64,000 nucleotides of DNA from positions 62,001-126,000 of IMG/VR virus record IMGVR_UViG_3300042505_001173; one strand, given 5' to 3'. Under the pieces are notes generated by a model, which saw only the letters and a list, made by a program, of their open reading frames with translations, did no database searches and was not told the origin of the DNA. Within the stretch, counting starts at the first letter, position 1; every line of letters begins with the position of its first letter. The stretch is from a virus. Below, one piece after another: positions 32,429-40,987 of this stretch. The translations under genes were made by a program, and so were the position numbers.

Positions 32429-33628
32429 TTAATAATTAATTTCAATTAACGGAAATAGCAATCTAAATGCTGTACCGTGGTTTGATTCAGCTGTATTTGA
32501 GTCGACGATAATATGACCATTAGCGTCATGTACCATACCGCTAACGGTTGACAATCCTAAGCCTGTACCTTCACCAATAGGTTTTGTAGTAAAAAATGGA
32601 TCAAAAATATGATCAATTACAGTTTGATCAATACCTGTACCAGTATCTAGAACACGTAATTCAATATAATCATTTGAAATAATATGTTGAGCACACGATG
32701 TACAAATTTGATTATGAATATTGACTTGTTTTAATGAAACTACAATAGTACCACCATTTTTCATGGAATCACGAGCATTAATAATCAAATTAGTTAAAAT
32801 TTGATGTAAATCAATAGCATCTATTTGAATATCAAGATAGTTGTCGACATTTGTTTCAAGGTGAAACCTACTAGTTAATGCTGGACCTACCATTGATGCA
32901 ACATCGTATATTACTTCTTGTGTTGGTCGTATTTCTATATCTTTATCAGCTGAGTTTTGACGTGAATAAGCTAGCATTTTACTAATCAAGCTAGATGCGC
33001 GTTTACTAGCAACGTTAACTGCGTTTACATTGTATATAAAGTCAGCTTTGCGTTGTTCATCCGGACAATCTTCTGCTAATAATAAGTTGAGTTCGTTGTA
33101 ACCTAATATACAGTTTAAAATATTATTAAAATCGTGTGCTATACCTGCTGTTAACCGACTAAGGCTTTCGATTTTTTGCATCTGGTTAACTTGTTTGTTT
33201 AATAATAGTAAAGCGGCTTTATTTTTTTCACGCTCAGTAATATCTTTAAACACACCCATATAGCCAATTATATTACCGTCATCGTCATTAATTGTAGATG
33301 GTCTAACAGATACTTGATGTTTACCTAACGTCATTGTAAACTCTTGACAGCTTGATAATTTTTTGATTAGTTCTTTTTGATTGTTAGTATTTTTATGAAA
33401 CATAACAATATTAACGCCAATCATTTTATTAACGTTAAAAGATGGGAATTTTTTTTGAATCTCTGATTCTGCAGCAGTAAAAATTTTTACTGCGCTATCA
33501 TTATAATAAACAACGTTGCGATCTGCATCTGTAATAACAACAGCATCGTTTAATGAATTTAAACCTTTTGTTAGACGAAAATTACATAGACTGAGATTTT
33601 CATTGGGTGTAGCTGTTATTGTTGGCAT
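32429..33628 (-). CDS. Soluble PAS-domain sensor histidine kinase
   Basis: 399 aa. PAS domain at about 20-135 (DAVVITDADRNVVYYNDSA, GYMGVFKDITERE). HisKA with phosphoacceptor His165 in RLTAGIAHDFNNILN. HATPase domain with N box NLIINARDSMKNGG, G1 LDTGTGID, F box DPFFTTK and G2 GEGTGLGLSTV. All catalytic boxes are intact. There is no transmembrane segment, so it senses something in the cytoplasm. No response regulator is in this window; the likely target would be a host regulator. Such kinases are rare in phages. AAAAGGA precedes the ATG. Confidence 0.9.
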   Translation of the reverse strand: MPTITATPNENLSLCNFRLTKGLNSLNDAVVITDADRNVVYYNDSAVKIFTAAESEIQKKFPSFNVNKMIGVNIVMFHKNTNNQKELIKKLSSCQEFTMTLGKHQVSVRPSTINDDDGNIIGYMGVFKDITEREKNKAALLLLNKQVNQMQKIESLSRLTAGIAHDFNNILNCILGYNELNLLLAEDCPDEQRKADFIYNVNAVNVASKRASSLISKMLAYSRQNSADKDIEIRPTQEVIYDVASMVGPALTSRFHLETNVDNYLDIQIDAIDLHQILTNLIINARDSMKNGGTIVVSLKQVNIHNQICTSCAQHIISNDYIELRVLDTGTGIDQTVIDHIFDPFFTTKPIGEGTGLGLSTVSGMVHDANGHIIVDSNTAESNHGTAFRLLFPLIEINY

Positions 33629-33722
33629 TCGGTGATCCTTTTAGTTGAAAATGTGTTTACCGATAAACCGCCCCATGTATACCATACAAAACATCCTGAT
33701 ATAATGTATTTATTAATTATTT

Positions 33723-33752
33723 TATAGAGGGTTAGCAATGTAACCCTCTATA
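33723..33752 (-). terminator. Hairpin between HU and histidine kinase genes
   Basis: A 12-bp perfect stem TATAGAGGGTTA and complement with a 6-nt loop. No clear T-tract on the minus strand; possibly a terminator for HU or an mRNA end stabiliser. Confidence 0.55.
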
Positions 33753-33761
33753 ATTAGCTAG

Positions 33762-34043
33762 TTAATCAATATCGTTAACAGCTACTTTTAAAGATTTACC
33801 AACTTTAAAAACAGGTATTTTAGCTGCTTTAATTTCAACAGGCTCACCTGATTTTGGATTACGTCCAACACGTGCAGCTCGTTCTCTAATATCCCAAGTA
33901 CCAAACCCAGTTAAAATAACAGGTTCACCTTGACTCAAGACATGAGTAACAGATGAAATAAAACCATCTAATGCACGAGATGATTCACCTTTTGTTAAAC
34001 CTGATGCTTCTGCAATTGCGCCAATTAATTCCGATTTATTCAT
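33762..34043 (-). CDS. HU-family DNA-binding protein
   Basis: 93 aa. MNKSELIGAIAEASGLTKGES start, GFGTWDIRERAARVGRNPKSGEP signature with the DNA-intercalating arm, and a C-terminal FKVGKSLKVAVND. It bends and compacts DNA as a homodimer or with host HU. The ATG at 34043 is the homologous start; the frame is open 26 codons further upstream. Confidence 0.95.
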   Translation of the reverse strand: MNKSELIGAIAEASGLTKGESSRALDGFISSVTHVLSQGEPVILTGFGTWDIRERAARVGRNPKSGEPVEIKAAKIPVFKVGKSLKVAVNDID

Positions 34044-34077
34044 TTTTAAGCCAGTACGGGTATATAGGTTGATTGAT

Positions 34078-34368
34078 TTATTCAACAGCCAATGCAAATT
34101 TTGGGATGCCGCCACCTTCATTCATTTCAATGAAAGTAGCGTTTTTAAGAGTTCCATCAACTTCATCATCAAAACATTTACAAACTTCAAAACCATTTAA
34201 CGTAGTTTTGATAAAAAATAATATTTTCTTACCAATTTTTGAGTTATAATAATCTGAAATTTCTGCTTCATTTTGCCCATTTTCGACGCGGTGAGATATC
34301 ATTTTTGATATTTCATCAGAATCTAACGGAGTAGCTAATTCTAATTGTGTTTTAAAATACTCTAACAT
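34078..34368 (-). CDS. Hypothetical 96-aa protein
   Basis: Begins MLEYFKTQLELATPL, ends GGGIPKFALAVE. Lies 3 nt after the parvulin gene and just before HU, so in the same operon. No family recognised. Confidence 0.6.
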   Translation of the reverse strand: MLEYFKTQLELATPLDSDEISKMISHRVENGQNEAEISDYYNSKIGKKILFFIKTTLNGFEVCKCFDDEVDGTLKNATFIEMNEGGGIPKFALAVE

Positions 34369-34371
34369 AAA

Positions 34372-34644
34372 TTAACCTGTACGTTTAATGATATGCCAAC
34401 CAAAGTTGGTTTTAATAGGTTGACTAATTTTTTCAATATCTAATGCAAATGCTGCTTCTTCAAATGGTCTAACCATTTGATTACGACCAAACGGTCCTAA
34501 ATACCCACCTTCCTTACCGCTAGGACACGTACTGTGAACTTTTGCAAGTTCAGTAAAATCAGCACCGCCGTTAATCTGGTTTAAAAGGTTAATAGCTTGC
34601 TGTTCATCAGCTACTAAAATATGACTTGCTTTAATTACTGTCAT
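34372..34644 (-). CDS. Parvulin-type peptidyl-prolyl isomerase
   Basis: 90 aa, a single PpiC domain: IKASHILVADEQQA, FTELAKVHSTCPSG, GGYLGPFGRNQMVRPFEEAAFAL and TNFGWHIIKR. Cytoplasmic, no signal sequence. It probably assists folding of virion proteins or acts on host proteins. The ATG at 34644 is the homologous start; a longer frame would run into tRNA-Gln. Confidence 0.93.
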   Translation of the reverse strand: MTVIKASHILVADEQQAINLLNQINGGADFTELAKVHSTCPSGKEGGYLGPFGRNQMVRPFEEAAFALDIEKISQPIKTNFGWHIIKRTG

Positions 34645-34665
34645 TGTATTTCTCTTATTGATTGG

Positions 34666-34736
34666 AAGGCCTGAGAGGAATTGAACCCCTACTAAATCCG
34701 TCAAAGGGACTTGTGCAACCACTACACCACAGGCCA
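34666..34736 (-). tRNA. tRNA-Gln (anticodon TTG)
   Basis: Acceptor GGCCTG with CAGGCC, D arm GTGT/GCAC, anticodon stem AGTCC/GGATT with loop CTTTGAC, and T arm AGGGG-TTCAATT-CCTCT. The terminal 1-72 pair is a T-T mismatch. CCA is not encoded. Confidence 0.85.
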
Positions 34737-34750
34737 ATAATATTGATTAA

Positions 34751-34930
34751 TTATAATGCATCTTCTTCATTATAATCAACAGGTAATTCACGTTTTTTGT
34801 GTTTATGCATTCTTGATTCCGAACAATAAGCACATGCCCCATGGTTGCGACATGTACGATCAAATGCTTTTGCATTATAAAAAGACTTACGATGATCTTT
34901 TCTGTTTGGATAATTTTTATCGAATGACAT
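34751..34930 (-). CDS. Small Cys-rich basic protein (59 aa)
   Basis: Starts MSFDKNYPNRKDHRKSFYN. CRNHGACAYC gives three closely spaced Cys plus His, a probable metal site, followed by a Lys/His-rich segment. Similar small proteins occur in T4-like phages. Located between two tRNA genes. Confidence 0.65.
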   Translation of the reverse strand: MSFDKNYPNRKDHRKSFYNAKAFDRTCRNHGACAYCSESRMHKHKKRELPVDYNEEDAL

Positions 34931-34955
34931 AATAATTACCATATAACGTGTATGG

Positions 34956-35029
34956 TCTCTCATATTCGGTTCGAACGAATGGCCTCACCGTCCCAAGCGG
35001 TGCGCTCTACCAGACTGAGCTAATGAGAG
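34956..35029 (-). tRNA. tRNA-Pro (anticodon TGG)
   Basis: Perfect acceptor CTCTCAT/ATGAGAG, D arm GCTC...GAGC, anticodon stem CACCG/CGGTG with loop CTTGGGA, T arm ATTCG-TTCGAAC-CGAAT, discriminator A. CCA is not encoded. Confidence 0.95.
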
Positions 35030-35038
35030 AATAACTGA

Positions 35039-35111
35039 TCAGAGTGGAGAGAATCAAACTCCCTTAACTAGTGGATTTAAGACTAGCGATCAACCAATGA
35101 AACACACTCTA
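35039..35111 (-). tRNA. tRNA-like gene with 9-nt anticodon loop, identity unclear
   Basis: Acceptor TAGAGTG/CACTCTG and T arm GGGAG-TTTGATT-CTCTC are good. The anticodon stem CTAGT/ACTAG encloses nine nt (CTTAAATCC), and the D stem is poor. The CTTAAA start suggests anticodon TAA (Leu), but the long variable arm expected of tRNA-Leu is missing. It could be a decayed or unconventional tRNA. Confidence 0.55.
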
Positions 35112-35247
35112 TAAAAACTTATTTATTACGTATAACAATGAGTTAGGAAAACCAGTGTAAATTGACGAGGTATCTAGCTCATGTCAGTAGTATAAATGTA
35201 TTAACGTAAAGCATCAACTTATTTTTTACTATGACAACGTTTGGTAG

Positions 35248-35276
35248 TTGAATTTGCACATTAAATCTTATATAAT
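35248..35276 (+). promoter_or_regulatory. Sigma-70-type promoter of the DinG-like helicase
   Basis: TTGAAT (35248-35253), 17-bp spacer, TATAAT (35271-35276), 31 nt before the ATG. Confidence 0.8.
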
Positions 35277-35307
35277 ATTGATTTTAATATAAAAAAAGAA
35301 TAATACA

Positions 35308-36891
35308 ATGACTATATTAGACCATTTCGCACTCGATAAACCAAGAAAGACACAAATTGAAACACTAAACTGGGTAGCAAAGAATATAAGTAAAAAATAT
35401 ATTTTTTGTGAGTTACCAGTAGGTGCAGGTAAAAGTCCAATTGCTGTAACAGTTGCTGATTATCTGCAAGATGGTACTAAAAAATCATCGTTTATATTGA
35501 CACCTCAAAAAATCCTACAGAACCAATATGAAAAAACGTTCATCAAAAAAGATGATGATCGATATTTCAAATCATTATACGGTAAGAGTAATTACCGGTG
35601 TTCTGGTAAAGGTACGACATGTGATGTTGGCGCAATTATCAAACCAAAATGTGGGAACTGTCCACATTCAAATGCTGTTATGACTGCATCAAAATCAGAG
35701 CATGTTGTAATGAGTTACGCATTAGCTATTCGTTCTTTTAAGTATACAAAAGTATTTAAAAAACGTGAAGTACTGATAATGGACGAATGCCATCAATTAG
35801 AAGACATATTAACTGAGTATAACAATCTTACTATACTGAAATCAGCATGTGATAAACATCATATCAAATGGAATGTTAGCTCATCAATATTAAACACGTA
35901 TAATTGGTTAGAGAACATCTACATACCTGCTATGAAAGATGTATGTACTACGTTAGAAGATGAATGTGGACCATTATTAGAAGATGGTTACAATATTACT
36001 GGTCCTGATATTGCACGGTTAAAGACGTTGGTATCAATGCAGGAACATATTGAGTTGTTATCTGAGTTTGTTAGTCAAACAGTTGAAGAAATAACTGAAA
36101 AATATATTTTAAATGTAGACGATAAAAATATTAAGTTCAAATACTTATACGGAGCTGAAAACTTTCATAATATATTAGAACCGATGGCGAGTAAATTTTT
36201 ATTTCTATCTGCAACTATATTTGATCATGAAGAGTTCTGTAAGAATTTAAACATTCCATTAAGTCAAACATGTTTTATATCAATGGACTCAGAATTTGAC
36301 GTTGATAACAGACCAGTATTATATCATCCAATAATGAAAATGAATTACGGATGGAATGATCAAAAGAATTACGAACAGCGTAAAGCAATGGTAGAAGCTA
36401 TTCTTAATATCTTAAATGAGCATCCAACAGAGAAAGGTATAGTACATACCGGTAATTTTGCTATTGCGCAATGGTTAACATCTGAGTTGCGCAATTCGAA
36501 ACATGTAATCTTGCATCATAATCCTGGATCTAATCTAAAGCGAGATACAGTAATTGATCAATTTACAGGTATGAAAAAACCTGCATTATTAATATCACCA
36601 TCTATAACAGAAGGGTTAGATTTAGTTGACGATAAGGGTAGGTTTGCAATATTCGTAAAAATTCCATTTGGTACATTAGGAGATCCATGGGTTAAAGCAA
36701 GAATGTCATTATCGCAGAAATGGTATTTGCTAAAAGCGATGACAGATGTCATACAAGGTGGTGGTAGAGTTGTACGTACACCAGAGGATTATGGAACAGT
36801 GTATATTTTAGATGAGAGTTTTCAATCATTGTATGACAGAACAAAGCAATATATTCCACAATGGTGGAAATCAGCATTACATAAACTTTAA
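35308..36891 (+). CDS. DinG/XPD-family helicase with Fe-S cluster
   Basis: 527 aa. Walker A PVGAGKS (37-43); four Cys of the iron-sulphur domain at 98, 105, 115 and 118 (YRCSG...TTCD...PKCGNC); motif II MDECHQLED near 158-165; motif III LFLSATIF; and motif VI QGGGRVVRTPEDYG. These are 5'-3' DNA helicases that remove R-loops and D-loops. It may serve the role T4 Dda or other accessory helicases play. Early-type promoter. Confidence 0.9.
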   Translation: MTILDHFALDKPRKTQIETLNWVAKNISKKYIFCELPVGAGKSPIAVTVADYLQDGTKKSSFILTPQKILQNQYEKTFIKKDDDRYFKSLYGKSNYRCSGKGTTCDVGAIIKPKCGNCPHSNAVMTASKSEHVVMSYALAIRSFKYTKVFKKREVLIMDECHQLEDILTEYNNLTILKSACDKHHIKWNVSSSILNTYNWLENIYIPAMKDVCTTLEDECGPLLEDGYNITGPDIARLKTLVSMQEHIELLSEFVSQTVEEITEKYILNVDDKNIKFKYLYGAENFHNILEPMASKFLFLSATIFDHEEFCKNLNIPLSQTCFISMDSEFDVDNRPVLYHPIMKMNYGWNDQKNYEQRKAMVEAILNILNEHPTEKGIVHTGNFAIAQWLTSELRNSKHVILHHNPGSNLKRDTVIDQFTGMKKPALLISPSITEGLDLVDDKGRFAIFVKIPFGTLGDPWVKARMSLSQKWYLLKAMTDVIQGGGRVVRTPEDYGTVYILDESFQSLYDRTKQYIPQWWKSALHKL

Positions 36892-36906
36892 CATAAAAAA
36901 TAGTTG

Positions 36907-36914
36907 AATAAATA
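36907..36914 (+). promoter_or_regulatory. Late-promoter-like box
   Basis: AATAAATA, one mismatch from TATAAATA, 59 nt before the next gene. Confidence 0.45.
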
Positions 36915-36972
36915 ATCAAGCTTAATTACTATACTAATTAGTTCATTTTATTAACACACATACGGAGTTACA

Positions 36973-37239
36973 ATGGCAACAACCACACTTACAATTAAAG
37001 ATCAAGAAATCGCAGTAGCTGATTTACCAACGAACATTCAACAAGCAGTCGCTTTTTATGATGAAGCTGAAGTACGTTTACGTAAAGCTGAAGCTGATTT
37101 AGTATTAGCGTCATCTGCTAGTAAATGGTTAGTTTCAGATATTACACGTTTAGTTGATACTTGGATGAACGAAGAAAAAGCTGAAGAAGTAGCTGAAGGT
37201 GCAGAAGCTGAAACAGTAGAAGAAGCTGCTGCTGAGTAA
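36973..37239 (+). CDS. Small helical protein with acidic Ala/Glu tail (88 aa)
   Basis: TLTIKDQEIAVADLPTNIQQA, then a long helix (RLRKAEADLVLASSASKW) and a Glu/Ala-rich end. It resembles small conserved proteins of T4-like cyanophages with the same IxGxxYxxxDLxxxxQ start as I recall them. Preceded by GGAG and followed by a strong terminator, so it may be made in quantity. Confidence 0.6.
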   Translation: MATTTLTIKDQEIAVADLPTNIQQAVAFYDEAEVRLRKAEADLVLASSASKWLVSDITRLVDTWMNEEKAEEVAEGAEAETVEEAAAE

Positions 37240-37256
37240 TAGCTTTATAATAGCAA

Positions 37257-37287
37257 AAACCTCAAGATACTATCTTGAGGTTTTTTT
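37257..37287 (+). terminator. Rho-independent terminator
   Basis: A 13-bp stem AAACCTCAAGATA and complement separated by one C, followed by further T. 17 nt after the 88-aa gene. Confidence 0.9.
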
Positions 37288-37341
37288 ATGTTTTTTAGAA
37301 ACTAAATATATGTTTGAATAATACACCTATGATGAGTCTGT

Positions 37342-40300
37342 ATGTCTCTTACTGATAAAATACTTAAATTCTCTGACACAATTAAACCTATTATAATTGT
37401 TAAAGACGATGAAATCGACGATACATCGACATCGTTAACATTATGCCCGTATAATAGTTTAAACAGTACTAATATTATCAACACTAGTGCGTTAAGGTTA
37501 ATGGAACATTTTTGTAGTCCTACAGTACCTCCTCATTCTACAGCTGGTCAACTATGGGTAGATACTAGTGGTGCTCCAAATGAACCAGATAGACTAAAAG
37601 TTTACATACCTCAAAACCCAGGTGCACTAGTTTATATGGATGTCGCAGGTACTGTAATATCAAGAACGGGTACATTAAGACATACTGGCCAGATTAAAGC
37701 TTTTAATGATTACAACAATATACTAAAGTATATAAGTGGTGCACCAAGTGCACCACCTTCAAGTACACCTGGTACTGGAACGGTAACAGTGACTGGAACA
37801 CCAACAGTTGGTCAAGTACTAACAGCATCAGTGACTAATTTAGTTGACCCTGATGGTATATCTAGTGCTACATATACATACTACTGGTATTCGGGTATCG
37901 TACCTACTTGGTCATTAGTATCTGTAGGTGCAATACCTTCGGTTCCCACTTACACATTAGCACAATCAGATGTTGGTAATAATATAGTTGTTATTGTAAG
38001 TTATACAGATGACGCAGGTAATTATAATGTTTTAGGTAGTTCGTTTATAGGGCCTGTTACAGCTGCATCAGCTACACCTCCAACGACGCTAACCCAACCA
38101 TTAGAAATTAGAATAAAAGGTCTAAGCGTTGCACCAACAACACTATCGGTTGATATTAGTAGTTTAACAGCTGCGGGGTTAACGGTAGGTGGGTATCAAT
38201 GGTCAAGAAACACAATGTACGGGATGAACACCTTAATTGGTGAAAACAATCCGACTTTTGCGACAATTTACTCTGGTAACACCAGTGTTACTATACAGGC
38301 AAGTGATAATAACATATACAGTGCTAATGTTATTGTTGGTAGTTTTCTTGACCCAAAATATCATTTACCGGAAGGTCCAATATACTTAACAGGAACGTCA
38401 GAAGCGGGGACAATAATAACAGTTGATACGTCACAGCTTGTAATACAAGAACCGCTTGTATCTGCTCCTAATGATTATGGTCCCCCTAGATTTTATTATC
38501 AATGGGAAATGGCTGTATCTCCTACCCCTTGGCAAAATGTTGGGACAGACAGTCCAACATTCACAATACCACTCAACGCTGTTGGATCTAAGGTTAGATG
38601 TAACGTAACATTTTATATACAAAGTACTGCTGTACCATCTGTACCATCACAAAAAGTCGTTTTAGGGCGAACCACAGGTTTTGTAACAATAACACCTGCT
38701 GTAAGTTTGGGAGCTACACCTTCAGCTGTATCAGGATTAGGTTTAATAACAGGTACACCAGCTGTTGGATCTGTGTTAACGGTATCGACAAGTGGTATAT
38801 CCAGTACTAACGGGATGACCAATGTTACATTTGCGTATGAATGGCATGCAGGTTTTCCGGGATTTCCAAAGACCGTTATTGGTACAAACACAAACACATA
38901 TACAGTAGCATCAACTAATGTTGGAAAATATATAAGCGTCACTATTAGCTTTACAGATAATGCAAACAACAATATAGTAGTAGGAAGTAACGTTGTTGGT
39001 TTAATCCCTGTAGTTCCAGCAGTACCGTTAGCGCCAGTAGGTTCAAACGCTACAGCGCTACTAGCATATTCTAAATTTGAAACAACAAAAAGATATTGTG
39101 ATGAAAATTACTTATCGGGAATGACAGAAGATGATACGTTTTATGTTCGAAATGATAGACGTATTGTATATACTTCAGATGTAGCATATACCGCTCCATT
39201 AGCGTCACCTGATAGTGATGAAGCTGCATTTTTACCACGTAAATATATTGATGATAATTATTTAAACGGGTTTAATAACCCAGATAATACGTTTACCATA
39301 ACGGATAATAAACCACTATATTACACAGTAGATCGAGTACCGACCGACTTATACGAACTAGTTACAAAAAAATATGTATATGATGTTAACGCTACACTAG
39401 TTCAAGCTTATTCTAGTCAATTTCAAGCGTTATTAGATAGGTTAAATCTTGCGTTCGCTAAGGTATCTGCTGCTAGAGATAGTGCTGAAGCAGCTTACCA
39501 AGCATTTCTCGCACTACCATCACCTACAGCAGACACTCCTATAGATGGTGGTACAATATTGCGTGAAGACATATCTTTACCGACCGTTGATTCATATTCA
39601 GGTGTAAATACAAGCCCTCCACTATCAGGTACTATTACTACATTACCAGCTTTAACAGCAGGTGCTACATATGAGGTAAAAGTCGATGGTATTCTCGCAA
39701 CCGGTGTTGTCATATCAGGTTTTAGATGGTCATTAGATTCAACAAGTTACGCTTGGACTGCTCCATCTACTCATACTATTTTAGTTAAACGTACTGAAAC
39801 CTCTGGTACAAGTTACGAAAGTGTCGGTGCAAGTCAGATAAACATTACAGCATTGCCTGTGCCTCAAGTTCCAACGATATCACCAGCAGCTGGAACCACA
39901 ACATTGCCAATAGAAGTACCAGATATTGAAGATATACAAATATCAGGCACAGTAGGTACGACCGTGTTAGGTACTGGCGAACAATTTAATGTTACCGTTA
40001 AGAAAGTAGGTGCAGCTGTGGGTTTAATTATACCATCTACTAGTTTAGTTGTAACCGGTACAACATGGACGTTAGCGTTACCGTTGCTAGCGCTAGGGAC
40101 CACATACGATGTCACAGCTACTAGAACTGATGCAGCAGGTGTTGCAACTAGCGACCCAACTTCAGGTGAGTTAGTGGTAACAACACCAGCTAATGTTGTG
40201 CCACCAACACTTACACCAATGGTAACAAGTAGAAAATGGCCAGTGATTAAAGGAACAGTAGGTACAATACCAATTACAGCTGGTCAAGATTTCAAAGTAA

Positions 40301-40974
40301 AAATTAATAACCTTGATTACACAGCAGTATTAGATAGTACAAGATTAAATTGGTCTGTAACATTAGATAGAAATGAAATTACTCAAAAATTACCGTTAGG
40401 AGCTATTAACGTTATTGTTAAACGATTTGGTAAACAGTCTACTGAGCGTATAATCAACGTTGTAGATTATTTAAGAGTTTATAACCCTGATTCAATGCGT
40501 GGTGCTGCATATATGAATTACAGCTTAAAATTCTTAGAAGAGGATTTACAAGTTGGTTATTATATGTACGAAGTACCCGATGCATTAAAAGTAAAAATAA
40601 CTAATAATGGTGTCACTACTATAGTAGCACAAACAGAGAAACCTACCGGTACATATTCAAAAGTATCGTACGGGTACCCATCAGATGTTACAGTGGTATG
40701 GACACAAGCTAAAGCAAGAAAAAATATGCATTATTTTACAATAAATAAAGACTTAATTAACGATGATGCCGTACTAGGAATTTATATCAACGAAGGTGAT
40801 GCAACAGGTCGCCAAACCCAATTTGAATACGTTCTTCAAGTTGCAGGGGACTTACAACCAATTGAAGGCAAAGTGTTAAAAGAAGGTAAGCTTGCTAGCA
40901 ACCCAGATAACTGGGTTCCATTAGTATTAGGTACTTATACAATTAACTTAGATGGCTCTGTAACATCTCTATAA
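37342..40974 (+). CDS. Large fibre-like virion protein with Ig-like domains (1210 aa)
   Basis: First of three consecutive proteins sharing a head module: a STSLxL strand, an ENFC/EHFC helix, GQLWVDTS, LKVYI and DVAGTV...LRHTGQIKAFNDYNN (1-132), continued by KRYCDENYLSG...TDNKPLYY...LVTKKYV (about 574-720). In the other two proteins the parts are joined; here about 440 residues of Ig-like repeats (YYWYSG...VPTYTLAQSDVGNNIVVIVSYTD type) separate them. More Ig-like repeats follow to about 1030, then a unique C-terminus. Likely tail fibre or whisker, exposed and involved in attachment. Confidence 0.72.
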   Translation: MSLTDKILKFSDTIKPIIIVKDDEIDDTSTSLTLCPYNSLNSTNIINTSALRLMEHFCSPTVPPHSTAGQLWVDTSGAPNEPDRLKVYIPQNPGALVYMDVAGTVISRTGTLRHTGQIKAFNDYNNILKYISGAPSAPPSSTPGTGTVTVTGTPTVGQVLTASVTNLVDPDGISSATYTYYWYSGIVPTWSLVSVGAIPSVPTYTLAQSDVGNNIVVIVSYTDDAGNYNVLGSSFIGPVTAASATPPTTLTQPLEIRIKGLSVAPTTLSVDISSLTAAGLTVGGYQWSRNTMYGMNTLIGENNPTFATIYSGNTSVTIQASDNNIYSANVIVGSFLDPKYHLPEGPIYLTGTSEAGTIITVDTSQLVIQEPLVSAPNDYGPPRFYYQWEMAVSPTPWQNVGTDSPTFTIPLNAVGSKVRCNVTFYIQSTAVPSVPSQKVVLGRTTGFVTITPAVSLGATPSAVSGLGLITGTPAVGSVLTVSTSGISSTNGMTNVTFAYEWHAGFPGFPKTVIGTNTNTYTVASTNVGKYISVTISFTDNANNNIVVGSNVVGLIPVVPAVPLAPVGSNATALLAYSKFETTKRYCDENYLSGMTEDDTFYVRNDRRIVYTSDVAYTAPLASPDSDEAAFLPRKYIDDNYLNGFNNPDNTFTITDNKPLYYTVDRVPTDLYELVTKKYVYDVNATLVQAYSSQFQALLDRLNLAFAKVSAARDSAEAAYQAFLALPSPTADTPIDGGTILREDISLPTVDSYSGVNTSPPLSGTITTLPALTAGATYEVKVDGILATGVVISGFRWSLDSTSYAWTAPSTHTILVKRTETSGTSYESVGASQINITALPVPQVPTISPAAGTTTLPIEVPDIEDIQISGTVGTTVLGTGEQFNVTVKKVGAAVGLIIPSTSLVVTGTTWTLALPLLALGTTYDVTATRTDAAGVATSDPTSGELVVTTPANVVPPTLTPMVTSRKWPVIKGTVGTIPITAGQDFKVKINNLDYTAVLDSTRLNWSVTLDRNEITQKLPLGAINVIVKRFGKQSTERIINVVDYLRVYNPDSMRGAAYMNYSLKFLEEDLQVGYYMYEVPDALKVKITNNGVTTIVAQTEKPTGTYSKVSYGYPSDVTVVWTQAKARKNMHYFTINKDLINDDAVLGIYINEGDATGRQTQFEYVLQVAGDLQPIEGKVLKEGKLASNPDNWVPLVLGTYTINLDGSVTSL

Positions 40975-40987
40975 AGGTGGAATAAAA

